Below, one piece after another: positions 48,025-58,241 of a DNA stretch of 64,000 nucleotides. Under the pieces are notes generated by a model. The model did not search any database. It was not told the origin of the DNA and saw only the letters and a list, made by a program, of their open reading frames with translations. The translations under genes and the position numbers were made by a program. Numbering within the stretch: position 1 is the stretch's first letter; each line of letters starts with the position of its first letter. This DNA is from Paraphysomonas bandaiensis (Eukaryota; Chrysophyceae), in NCBI GenBank assembly GCA_965644295.1, contig CBFFRP010000645.1, positions 62,001 through 126,000 on the forward strand, written 5' to 3'.

Positions 48025-48540
48025 CTACACAGATTCTTTGACGGCTATTTTCATGACAATAGCATCTTCAATACTTGAAACTTCCAATTCATGCGGAGAA
48101 AGCTTGAAATAATTTATCAACGCAGTAGTCTTCTCAGGCGTCATGAGAGTATTCAGATGATCTAAGTCAGTTTCAACTCCATCGACTAATTCATTTGCCA
48201 TATTTTTAATCTCTTCAGAAGGTTCATATAATACAACAGCAACATCATGTGTATTAGATGAAGCAATAAGTTGATCAACAGTTCGATTAATGTGTTTGGA
48301 TGGTGATAAGTGATATAAAAATTCAGCTTGTATAGTTTTTGCATACATTTTTTTATTCATAATATTAATTGTTGTATTATATAATGCCATTTGTAAATGA
48401 AATGGTGTTGATACATACTGTAAGTTCACTATAGCACCATAATTAGGATCGAGTTCATTAGTACGTATATTTGTAACGTCTTTATATATAGTAATGTGCC
48501 ATTTGTTTGCAATGTTATTGTCTATGGTAGTAGGTTCCAT
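48025..48540 (-). CDS. CGI121: CGI121/TPRKB subunit of the KEOPS (EKC) complex, single exon, 171 aa
   Basis: Length and sequence fit the Cgi121 family. An N-terminal beta strand region (WHITIYKDVTNI) leads to a long helix (STPFHLQMALYNTTINI). Then come KTIQAEFLYHLSPSKHINR, matching the family KT...E.L..LSP..NI signature, a hydrophobic strand (THDVAVVLYE) and MANELVDGVETDLDHL. KEOPS makes N6-threonylcarbamoyladenosine at position 37 of ANN-decoding tRNAs; Cgi121 binds Bud32 and tRNA 3' ends. No intron, unlike most neighbours. AT-rich throughout. Head-to-head with the Crypton-like gene. Confidence 0.85.
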   Translation of the reverse strand: MEPTTIDNNIANKWHITIYKDVTNIRTNELDPNYGAIVNLQYVSTPFHLQMALYNTTINIMNKKMYAKTIQAEFLYHLSPSKHINRTVDQLIASSNTHDVAVVLYEPSEEIKNMANELVDGVETDLDHLNTLMTPEKTTALINYFKLSPHELEVSSIEDAIVMKIAVKESV

Positions 48541-48959
48541 GTGTGTATATGTATATGAAAGAGGTGGGATAGTGATATTGATTGTAAGATGAGATATATG
48601 CAGTGGTGAGAGTATATGTATGTGATATATATATATGCACCGTAGGTGAAATACTGTGGCAGTATTTTTTGGGTAGCGTGTGACTATGTTTCACCTACGC
48701 CTGGAATATCAACAAAATAAAACTGAAATATCAGATTTTTACCGTACGTGAAATTATCATGGCACACTGAATACCGGAGATTTCTATGTAGAATACAGCA
48801 GAATTCCGGAGATTTCTACGTAGATATCATATGCGAAAGATACCATATGGCAGCGATTAGATGTAATGTCGTATCTAAATAAGATATGTGATTCCACGTA
48901 GAAACCGTATTCACTTTAATATCGAACCTACATTGAATATCTTGTCTGTGTTTAATATC
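48541..48959. promoter_or_regulatory. intergenic region with inverted and direct repeats
   Basis: A perfect inverted repeat CGTAGGTGAAA (48641-48651) / TTTCACCTACG (48689-48699) is followed by a related CGTACGTGAAA at about 48743. Next come two direct copies of CCGGAGATTTCTA(T/C)GTAGA 32 bp apart (from 48774 and 48806). The repeats lie just upstream of the recombinase gene and might mark the element boundary or regulatory sites. Confidence 0.55.
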
Positions 48960-50822
48960 ATGGCCACACCACCACGAAGTAAGAGAATGAGAGACGTTCT
49001 TGAAGTCGATGAAGAGGAAGCTCGAGACGTAGCAGGAGAAGTATCATCTGAGAGGACCCATACCAAAACAAAGACAATGTATACAGGCAAAGTGAAGCAC
49101 ATGACGGAGTGGTTTCGTGCTCATTATCCTGAAAGCTTGGATGATGAAGATAAGTTGATAATTCCTGCCAACAAAGATCGAGTGATGGAGTTCTTTGGGG
49201 TTCTGTGTAAAGCAGCAAACGACCGGAAGAAATTAGATGGACCAGACGATATACCCGATGATCAGGACGACCCCTACAGTGCATCACATGTTAAAGGCTA
49301 TAGAAGTACTCTTGTAGATTTGTACACATCGCACAAACTGAAATTGCAGCCGGACTTGGACGTGGAGCTGAAAACTCTCCTTGATGCATATGAGAAACTA
49401 TTAAATCGACTTAGGCAGAGAGGTATGATGAAAATAGGTGAGGGGAAGAAGAAATTGGAGCTGTCAGGGTATGAGATGCTCTGTAAAAAGTTCGTAAAGA
49501 TGTCTGCGCAGTCTGTTAGGGCAGTTGCTGGAAATTGGAAGACATGCACTTTTATGTGGGCGTACTTCGTGCTGCTGTGGAACTGCATGAGCCGGACCGA
49601 ATCAATTGATCAGCTGATGCTTCAGCATATTTATTGGGAAGGTGACTGTCTCATTGTAGAGCAGCAAGGACACAAAGGGGATCAGAAGGGTGACGACAAA
49701 TATGGAAAGCATATTTATGCTAATCCACTTAATCCGTGGAGATGTCCGATCTTGGCCCTTGCAGTCTACATTTTCAGTTACCCGTATCGAAGTGAGAAAG
49801 GAAGGCAACAATTGTTCGTTGGAAGCAATAGTAAAAATCGATTCAGTAAAGATTTTCGTTCTGTTCTGTTTCAATTATCTGAAGATGAGATCGATCAGCT
49901 GGGATGCGACCCCTGTGATATCGGTACACACAGTTGCCGGAAAGGAGGCTGCAGCTACTGTCTTGGCCAAGTGAATGGTCCTAGTCCAGTTACAGTGTTC
50001 CTGCGAATGGACCATTCATTAGGAAAACTTAAAGATCGATATATATTTGCTGGAGATGGAGCAGACCAACTTTGTGGTCGAATGATATGTGGATTGGATT
50101 ACTCTTCACCAGAATTCGGAATACTTCCACCTCATTTTCGTGATGAAGGTGCAGAAGTCCTATCGGAGGCATTTTGGTGCTCTATTGTGACGGACTATAA
50201 TAATTACCCTGATAGTATGAAGACAGTTTTTCCTTTCTTGTTGGCCTCATTATTATATCATGAAAACTATCTTCGGAGTAACTTAGATCCTCAGCACCCT
50301 ATATTTTCGAGTAGGGTATTCACGCAAAATTGTCATTTATCAACGTTGAGGAGTAACATCGTATGCGGAATCTCGCGTTGCCCTTATACGAATATGGTCG
50401 CTACTGGCATTCCAACACACTTAGCCATTGCCACAGAATTGCGTGAAGTATCGGAAGAGGTGAAGCAATTACGACAACAGATGAAGGATGACAGAGATAA
50501 GTTTCCTACCGTAGTTGGCAATTTCGTTGTATCAAAAATCCAAAGCCAATTGGAAGTTAACGGGGCGGTATCGATAACACCTGATGTTTTAAATTCAGCA
50601 ATTTCGTCCCTGGAAGAACGGATCCTCAAAAGTGTTCAAGCGATAGCAACCTGTAATAGGGAAACACCTGCTCTACCTCAGCAGTGTAATCTTTCTGCAG
50701 CAGAGCACACACAGGAATGGTGGCGGACGTTTTATTGGAACGACGGCTTGATATATCATTTTGTTCCTCCTAATTGGCGTTTTCCTAAAGGCATTAGTGT
50801 GAAGACTTTGTGGGACCTCTAG
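48960..50822 (+). CDS. Crypton-like tyrosine recombinase (ends at an in-frame TAG)
   Basis: ATG at 48960 opens MATPPRSKRMRDVLEV; 620 codons to TAG. The middle has the tyrosine-recombinase residues in order: R212 (NCMSRTES), a lysine-rich HKGDQKGDDKYGKH turn, H324-x-x-R327 (GTHSCRKGG) and Y361 (KLKDRYI). Such stand-alone recombinases are typical of Crypton transposons and related protist elements, which move as circles and lack terminal inverted repeats. A coiled-coil-like stretch (ELREVSEEVKQLRQQMKDDR) lies near residue 510. The frame continues after the TAG for another 105 codons. No intron. Alternatively a domesticated recombinase. Confidence 0.8.
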   Translation: MATPPRSKRMRDVLEVDEEEARDVAGEVSSERTHTKTKTMYTGKVKHMTEWFRAHYPESLDDEDKLIIPANKDRVMEFFGVLCKAANDRKKLDGPDDIPDDQDDPYSASHVKGYRSTLVDLYTSHKLKLQPDLDVELKTLLDAYEKLLNRLRQRGMMKIGEGKKKLELSGYEMLCKKFVKMSAQSVRAVAGNWKTCTFMWAYFVLLWNCMSRTESIDQLMLQHIYWEGDCLIVEQQGHKGDQKGDDKYGKHIYANPLNPWRCPILALAVYIFSYPYRSEKGRQQLFVGSNSKNRFSKDFRSVLFQLSEDEIDQLGCDPCDIGTHSCRKGGCSYCLGQVNGPSPVTVFLRMDHSLGKLKDRYIFAGDGADQLCGRMICGLDYSSPEFGILPPHFRDEGAEVLSEAFWCSIVTDYNNYPDSMKTVFPFLLASLLYHENYLRSNLDPQHPIFSSRVFTQNCHLSTLRSNIVCGISRCPYTNMVATGIPTHLAIATELREVSEEVKQLRQQMKDDRDKFPTVVGNFVVSKIQSQLEVNGAVSITPDVLNSAISSLEERILKSVQAIATCNRETPALPQQCNLSAAEHTQEWWRTFYWNDGLIYHFVPPNWRFPKGISVKTLWDL

Positions 50823-51140
50823 CTTTTTGGTAATCGACAAGAAGGAATCCGACCATATCGGCTTATAAGTAGACTTCACGATTTGACAAAAGCTGATCGG
50901 AATGGTCCTCATCTACGTGCAAGAAAGACAATGGAATACCTTCTGAAACGAGCATGGGAGTGTACTGAAATGCGATTCCAAGATATTACTCTCAGCAATG
51001 GAGATGCCCTGTTTGGTAGAGTATATGAGAGTGCTTTGAAAGAATTGTATAGGGACTTAGGAATGGAATGTAAGGATGTTGGTAATTTGAGTTATGGCAG
51101 TTTCTATAATAGGTTATGTTCTAGTAGTAGAGGTAAATGA
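50823..51140 (+). pseudogene. in-frame continuation of the Crypton-like protein past TAG
   Basis: Directly after TAG (50820-50822) the same frame stays open to TGA at 51138-51140, with protein-like sequence (GIRPYRLISRLHDL, ARKTMEYLLKRAWEC). The stop sits between LWDL and LFGN. A single TGG-to-TAG change would explain it; readthrough is the alternative. Confidence 0.65.
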
Positions 51141-52742
51141 GTACTATTTATTATCTATATCAATATTATACTCAGTAATAATAATACGCTCAGTATGTCT
51201 ACTACAGTATTAATATTGTAGCTTTCATTGATATACATATTCTTTTTGACTGTGGAATAGTATTGTTACATATATATGAGCTACGACTCAAGTAATTGGT
51301 AGTTTCAAGAAAGCTATATAGGACAACAAAACAACACATACAGGTACTGGGACTACTTCAGAAGACCTTGACCACTGTGGTGTACCAGCGCGTGTGAATA
51401 GCAACCAGAAGAGGACACGTAGCTCACTCAGTTAAGCAAACAATAATCATATCCTCCTTCCTTAATATACGTGAAATAAGAATAGGTGAAGTGGCACGCT
51501 ATCACCATAATATAACTAATATTTGTTATTTTACGGCGGGTATGTACGTGTGTGCCTGTCTCAAGGGGTGTATATGTGTATGTATGTGAGAGGGTATGTA
51601 GCTCTATTAACAGTCACCCTCACATACATACAAGAACCTGGATCGCTTCAGAGCAGAGACTGAAAGGAACACGACGGTGAAGAAGATATTCTTTTGTTTC
51701 TGGTGTAGATATCACCTCCTCTCATGGCACTGTTGATAGTTTAAAGTAACATATGAAGAGATGCGTTATATGATACATACACACTTCACATAATACAACA
51801 CGGTATTCCAAAAACACACATCTACAACCGACACAAACTGAAAAGTATACATGAGTGTGACAGAATTTCACGTACTCCCGCATTGTATATATATATATAC
51901 ACAGCCATATATATATACAATATACACTCACTTGTACCTATGCAGTATATGTATATGTATGTATGCGTACCGGAGTACACCTGTACATGTACACATATAC
52001 AACGTCCAGACTTTCACATGCAAATCCACAAGTTTTTTCACAAAAACCACGGTCGCGCTGATTATATACAGCAGTCTCTAAATCCTAAAAACCTGGCTTT
52101 TTATTAAGTATATACAGAGTACATGTACACTTTGTAGGATATCCGGATATCTGAGAAGTACGTATTCCGTCAATTACGGATAGTCAATAGTACGCAAATA
52201 GAGGGCTGTAGGGCAATGCAGTATAGACAAGTACGTACACACAGAAGTTTCTTGAGGGTAGAAGGGTACATTGGTGTCATTCTGCTGATGATGATGGTGT
52301 CATTCTCTCTCTCCACCAATCAAATTACTCGATATTTTTCATCACACTTTCTTAAACTTCAATTTTCAGTTCTACCCCTTCAAGATCTTCAAGATGCTTT
52401 CGGGAATGGAAACTGATGCAATCTATGATGCATACATACATATATATATATATACATATATACCAAAATCTCCAAATCAGATCAAACACTCACTCTCCCA
52501 TATATACAAAGCCATTGAATAAGATCAAAATCAATTACTATAATCAATTCATTCATTCATTTCAAGTTATTTAATTTTAATTATATATAGTAATGTATAC
52601 AACTGTATTGTCCTGTTTACCCAACTAATATACATACTACTTCATACTTTACTACTTCACTTCACTTCATCTCATTCACATACGCATATATAGTACCTCT
52701 ACTTATATACCTCTATATATATATATAATCACCATCAAAACT
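51141..52742. other. intergenic region, no supported gene
   Basis: AT-rich, with scattered TATA/CATA microsatellite. AAAAACCTGGCTTTTT (about 52086-52101) and the palindrome GATATCCGGATATC (near 52138) resemble motifs at 38454, 46258 and 56702. It ends in the promoter of the armadillo gene. An ORF at 52216-52416 has no supporting features. Confidence 0.4.
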
Positions 52743-54140
52743 ATGGAAAATCAAGCCAATAAATCCCCTAAAAATAATAAAAGCAGGGATTATTATGAAT
52801 ATACTGAATATGATATACATACAGAGAGGGATATTCATATGAATGAGAGGGATATACATATACATGAGACTGATATACATAATCAAGATATATTTTATGG
52901 GATTGATTTAGAACCACAATATCGATCAATGACAATGATGAAACCTAATCAAGTACATACTAATCATGATATGATGAAATTATCAACACAATTCAAGGAA
53001 GAAAAAAAAGGGACAAAGGATCATCAAATGGGGACATCAAACAGAACATATGAAGATATTTCACAAGAATTATATGATACATTCACCTCATATGAGAAAC
53101 CAACTAATCCAATTACAGTATTTAATAAACCACGATATGTTGGACCATCTTATTTCATATGTAACTTATTACTTGACGAGATTATCTCACATGTGAATAC
53201 ACAGCTTACTGCTGTACATGAAATTACATATTCATTTGTTCCTGAGAAATGTATGGTATGTTTATTTATTAATATGATATCTTCTTGTTATTAACTGAAG
53301 TACAGTGGAATGTTGTTTACTTACGTGGAGCAGTTAGATGTGAGTTTGAGATTTTTGTGTATCAAGACAATGACTCCTTTGCAGTGAATGCTAATCGCCT
53401 TTCGGTAAGTTTATTCTGCAATATATATATATATGCTAGTGCCCTTTATTTGAAGAAATCTTCATTTTTATGATATTTCTTTGAGTGAGTTTTTATTGGT
53501 GTAGGGTGATGGGATGGCCTTCCACACTGTGTTTAGGAGTTTGAAAGGTGCACTTTGCTCCACTGAAACATCCCCCTCCTCTACTGCGACAGACCCTGAG
53601 GAGTTCTACATGCCTTTGCCACCGACGAAGTCCCTTTTGCAAGATGAGACCTTGGAGGCATTGCGACCAATCATCGCCATGGCAAAGTGTGGTATGGCAG
53701 ACTCACGCACTGAAAGTGCAAAGATTCTTTGCGACTTGTCCTTTCAGAGGGACCTTCACCCCCTCATGAGCGAGTCAGGGTGTGTCAAGGCCCTGATAGG
53801 TTTGATCAAAGAGGACTATCAATATTGTAATCAGCATGCTTTGTGTGCATTGGCCAACCTCTCATCATCTCTGTGCTGTCGGGAACAACTGGTTGAGGAC
53901 CGCACCTTCCTGTCGGACCTTCTTGAGCTCACTCGTGATGGCTCCTACAGCTGCGCCGAGATGAGAAGAGAGTGTGCCCGGATGTTGGCCAACCTTTCAG
54001 AGGCTCAGGCAACCTCTATTATCGATGCGGTTGGGGTAGATCAAGCGTCCAATTGGGTGCGCACTGTAGACACGATGCGAGACGACAGACTCCGTCTACA
54101 TGCAGAAAGGGCAAAGAAGTTTCTTCAGCCGTGCATTTGA
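52743..54140 (+). CDS. armadillo-repeat protein, 3 exons, 415 aa
   Basis: Exons: 52743-53255, 53306-53404, 53505-54140; 416 codons. Exon 1 is AT-rich and encodes a low-complexity region of short DIH-containing repeats (ERDIH, ETDIH) plus a region ending ITYSFVPEKC. Exons 2-3 give WNVVYLRGAVRCEFEIFVYQ, then NRLSGDGMAFHTVFRSLKGAL, which resembles a small beta-alpha domain of the KA1 type (RxxGD...F...LK). The C-terminal ~180 residues are armadillo-like: SAKILCDLSFQRDLHPLM, CVKALIGLI, ALCALANLSSSLCCREQL and ECARMLANLSEAQ. Armadillo folds bind protein partners; the KA1-like reading is weak. Confidence 0.75.
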
Positions 54141-54560
54141 GGAGACTATTAATGGGAATGGTGGAGCATGTATATAAAATATTGTTGTCGTGAAACTTCA
54201 CTTCTATTCCCACTCATTATATTTTGTCTCGTATATATTTCAGTGAATATTCTTCTTGAACAGTAGAAAGGAGTGGTTTGTTCCTCGTACATAATTTAAT
54301 ACTACCTCGATGTTCTTGTGTGTGTTGTTGTGACTACCGGCAGAGATATATGGGAGGGATGTGTAAACAACAAACATTAGCGTAAGTATCATAGTTCATA
54401 GTAAGAAAGAGTAGAGAGTAGGGTCTACGTGTCGTAATACGCAGTGTTATTATTATTTATAAAAAAAGGGGAGATTAAAGAGGTGATCCTTTTTTACTGT
54501 CCTAGCCTCCGAACGAAGATCTATGAAAAAATCTATTTAAGAAAACAATTGACTCTGATG
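54141..54560. other. 3' flank of the armadillo gene
   Basis: AT-rich downstream sequence with no ORF or repeat seen. It merges into the retroelement remnant at about 54560. Confidence 0.35.
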
Positions 54561-55080
54561 TTAGGTAGCTAAGTTGCTCCTGCAGGAGTGTGAGTGGAAT
54601 GCTGTAAAAGATAGCTGATTAGGAGTTTGGAGCAGTAGGCCCGCCCTGCATATTGGGCTCACGGGCTCGCAGCTCACAGGGCGAACTCTATGGGGCTTAA
54701 ATACTGAAGATGAAGAGCGTGAGTGCAACGATATATGTTTTTCTATCAAGCCAAGATGGTTTCTATTTTTCTTCATCAGATGCATCTTGATTTTTCTCGC
54801 TGAATACTCTGCCTCGTTCTTGTGAAACCGTAGCTTCTTGTCATCTTCCCCATCCCTACAACTACCATCCGCTACCATAACAGAAGTTGACATTATTTGC
54901 AAAGGTTTGCTATTCTCAATTGATAAGATGAAATTATAAACATTACGTGATAAAGAATCTAAGTTGTATTCGATGTGTTCAACACCATTCATTTACTACT
55001 ATAGTGTACAAACCACACACGCAGTAGTCGTATCCTGTATAGTCACCAACTTCTAGTACTTCAGTTTCATGCTACACAAT
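54561..55080 (-). mobile_element. LTR-retrotransposon remnant: LTR, primer-binding site and start of gag
   Basis: On minus: LTR-like sequence from about 55080 (TGTGTAGCATGAAACTGAAG) to 54880. It includes the repeat shared with 47635-47770. A primer-site-like TGGTAGCGGATGG follows at 54877-54865. Then comes an open frame with a gag-like segment (KLRFHKNEAEYSARKIKMHL) that decays before 54561. The frame reads through LTR and PBS from ATG 54992, which is fortuitous. Confidence 0.55.
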
Positions 55081-55125
55081 ATAATGTACTAATTACATAT
55101 ATATATATTTTTCCACCCTTGCATC

Positions 55126-55350
55126 TCACATAATACTGCACTCTGCACTCAATTGCAAGTATATAGAATCTTCAGATCTCAACAGAATGACGATAAGTAT
55201 ATAGTGGTAAAAGGAATATAGTGACGATGCAAGGTGTAGTGACGAAGTAAGATCGTACGAGAAATGAGTGGTAGTAGAGAGTAGAGACAACTTGAAATTG
55301 ATGAATGACAAGAGATATAGGTTATAATTTATAATTCTCAGCATTGAGTA
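55126..55350 (-). repeat. dispersed repeat shared with 25990-26090
   Basis: The minus strand contains ATATCTCTTGTCATTCATCA, then TTTCTCGTACGATCTTAC, matching the plus strand near 26000-26070 with substitutions and small indels. Probably part of another LTR family member. 55351-55753 has no further features. Confidence 0.55.
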
Positions 55351-55753
55351 TAAGTTTACCTTCTGTTGTTGAGTTAATACTTCTCATATAATGTCAAACT
55401 TTTATCTAGTCTGCATTATATATCTGTTATCTCTTTGTCTGTTTCTGTTATATATCAATTCACATATATCATATCATTTGTCATAATATTATTCAGTAGA
55501 TCTTGATTTATAAAGGGTCAATAATAACAATTGTATCATTTTGAACATATAATATGTACAAGGATAAGCATATATACAATAGAGAGCTCATAGTTTAAAA
55601 TAACCCAATAGCTGGTTAGTACGTTAGTACACAGTCCAATTAACTGAAAACTATTGCCAATAAATTGAACACCAACTAACTGTTACGCAAGCGTGTAATT
55701 TACAAATTTACACAATCCAAATGACAGTTTCGGATAATATACAACAGTTCAAC

Positions 55754-55963
55754 TTAATTATATTCTATTTGACAGAATGCCGTTTGTCTATACCGGTATA
55801 TCCTTAACGCCAGACTACGTACTGACTCATTCACCTTGTCCTGCATTTGTTCACGAGCACTCGCTATAGTTTCCACCGTAGTAACAGAGGCCATATCTAT
55901 CAGTACCGGTTTCATGTCAACTACAATCTCGCTATTACAGCTACTGCTGTCGAACATAGGCAT
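55754..55963 (-). CDS. small hypothetical protein, 69 aa
   Basis: ATG 55963 to TAA 55754 encodes a hydrophilic, probably helical peptide (SVTTVETIASAREQMQDKVN, then SVRSLALRIYRYRQ). Composition is less AT-rich than the flanks and looks coding. No family recognised. It may be a fragment of a larger gene or retroelement. Confidence 0.3.
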   Translation of the reverse strand: MPMFDSSSCNSEIVVDMKPVLIDMASVTTVETIASAREQMQDKVNESVRSLALRIYRYRQTAFCQIEYN

Positions 55964-56726
55964 GAGCGATTCCTATAGGGCGATAGTGGAGTGATATCTA
56001 CACTCCACGTAGAGAACGTAACGAAGCAAACATACGCAAACATACAAGCCAGAGAGACTCAAGCTGTACTGGAGGAGAGTAAATAATCTTGGATGTAGAT
56101 TCTCTATCCAGAGTCACTCTATGGCATAAGGAATCAGTCCGCTATTATGAGGCTATATATAAACATTCCCGAGGCTTTATATGTCTCTAATTATCTCCAT
56201 TCTTACTAGTGTAAAGAGTGAGTGAAGGCTTAACGGAGCATAGCGGATGGAAGCAGGAAGTAGTATGGATGAGGGAAAAGAGGTTTTTATGATATAAACA
56301 CTCGTATATACGAGGGAGATGGCGTTGTATGAGTTAGTTGATTGGGTGTGTAGTACTTGAAGGAATTAGTGTTTGTTTGTTAAGGTATTGGCATGCTTTG
56401 TATATTTTTGTTCCAAGATGCCTTCTAATATTGAGACAACAATTATGTGTATTCCAGCTGTAGTTGTACTGCAGTAATATAGAGAATATTTACTTCAATA
56501 TATTTCCGAAAAATAAGATACTGATTGCCGATGTGCGGAAGGTGGTTTATTGACGGTCATATGGGACTGTGTTTTTTGGTTTGTGGGCCCCGATTTACCA
56601 GGTTTGTAGGAATGTATAGACACAAATGTTGAACTGGCGAAAATTGCTCTTTTATAGTTGTTTGTACAGTATATTGATGATCAAAACAGAGAACACAGCA
56701 CAAAACCTGGGATTTTTGCTAGGTCG
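55964..56726. other. intergenic region with hairpin and LTR-like promoter signals
   Basis: A perfect hairpin GTGGAGTG-ATATCTA-CACTCCAC lies at 55986-56008. CTATATATAAACATTCCCGAG (about 56152-56172) is TATA-like. TAGCGGATGG at 56241-56250 repeats the core of the primer-site motif of the retroelement remnants, so this may be a plus-oriented LTR remnant. AAAACCTGGGATTTTT lies at 56702-56717. Confidence 0.4.
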
Positions 56727-56849
56727 ACATACATACATACATACATACATACATACATACATACATACATACATACATACATACATACATACATACATAC
56801 ATACATACATACATACATACATACATACATACATACATACATACATACA

Positions 56850-56880
<31 letters not shown>
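56727..56880. repeat. (CATA)n microsatellite, 64 bp upstream of the DGAT2 ATG
   Basis: About 150 bp of uninterrupted CATA on the sense strand of the downstream gene. ORFs through it are tetrapeptide artefacts. Confidence 0.95.
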
Positions 56881-56884
<4 letters not shown>

Positions 56885-56943
56885 CTCCAGTATGTCTATG
56901 TATGTATCTCTCAATCCATCATATAATCAATCCATATCCAACT

Positions 56944-58241
56944 ATGTCATCTCTACTCTTTTATCCTATTATAACATTCATTCTTTCATTCTTTATCATC
57001 TCTCTATTCTCTTCTTATCATCTCTATCAAACTCTCTTCATATCATTCTTATCTAGCTATCTTTTATTTTATTATAATGGAATTGAATATAAAGATGGTT
57101 ATATATGGCCATATTTTCAATATTTATATATATGGAAATACATAAAAAATTATAATAATGGGAGTATTTCTATACAAAAACCCTTAAATTCAAAACAATT
57201 ATATATTTTTTGTAATTTTCCACATGGGGCATGTATGTATATATCTATATATAGATACATACACTATTTAACATATAGATATATATGTATATGTTTATAG
57301 GTTCTATTAATCATATGATGACAATGACAGATTCATGTGGTATGTTATCACAAATATATAAAGGAGAACGACGTGATTTAATTGCATCCGTATTATTTAT
57401 GTTTCCTGTACTTAGAGAGGTATATATAATCAAACATGATTGTTATAAATATGTGTTTAAATAGAGTGTGTATTGTATAGATACTTCTGTTTCTTGGATG
57501 TGTTGATGCTGATTCAAAGACTGCAAAGTATAATTTAAGTAAAGGTCGTTCTTTGTTGATATATATCGGTATGTATGTAAGTAGATGTAGTTGCCTTTTA
57601 AGTTGCATGTACATATATGTAGGGGGAGAAAAGGAGCAGCTTATGACTACACCTGGTGAGCAGAAGATATACGTGAAGAATAGAAAAGGCTTTATTAAAC
57701 TGGCATTACAGTACGGGGCCCACTTAGTGCCTATGGTATGGCTGATGTACACATGTGTATTCTTATTAATAGAGGAAATATGTCAGTATGCGTTTGGAGA
57801 GAATGAGTGCTATCACGTATCAAAGGCATTTATGGGTAGGCTGCACTATTAAATAACTCATGTGCTGATATCACTCCCAGGGTTACGACTCTGGCTGCAG
57901 GAAAACCTACGGTTGGGTATACCGCTTGTGTGGGGCCGACTTGCTGCACCTCTAGTACCACTCAAAGTGCCTATTACCGTTGAGGTAAACTGAACTATGT
58001 GTGGTATTTTGGATTTATGTAGACAAAGCTTTTAAGCTTTTTTGGCACTATCTCCTGCAGCTTATGTGTGACACATGTATAGATCGGGGAACCTATTGCT
58101 GTTGAGAAGAAGGCTGTCGAAGACATCTCATCTGCTGATATTGATTCATTGCACAGCAAGTTCATAGAAGGAATGGTGAAGCTATTTGACAAGACGAAGG
58201 CTAAGCATGGATGCAAAGATGCTAAACTTCATATCTTTTAA
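56944..58241 (+). CDS. DGAT2: diacylglycerol O-acyltransferase type 2 (DGAT2 family), 7 exons, 306 aa
   Basis: Exons: 56944-57232, 57301-57419, 57481-57568, 57623-57735, 57787-57835, 57881-57984, 58083-58241; 307 codons. The N-terminus has a long hydrophobic hairpin (residues ~5-50) typical of DGAT2 membrane insertion. IFCNFPHG (~residues 88-95) is the HPHG-type catalytic motif, with Phe in place of the first His. It is followed by FPVLREILLFLG, IYIGGEKEQL (usually GGAxE), VKNRKGFIKLALQYGAHLVP and YAFGENE, all diagnostic of the family. DGAT2 acylates diacylglycerol to triacylglycerol at the ER and lipid droplets; monoacylglycerol or wax-ester substrates remain possible. Exons 1-2 are very AT-rich and later exons are not. 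A CATA array lies immediately upstream. Confidence 0.92.
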
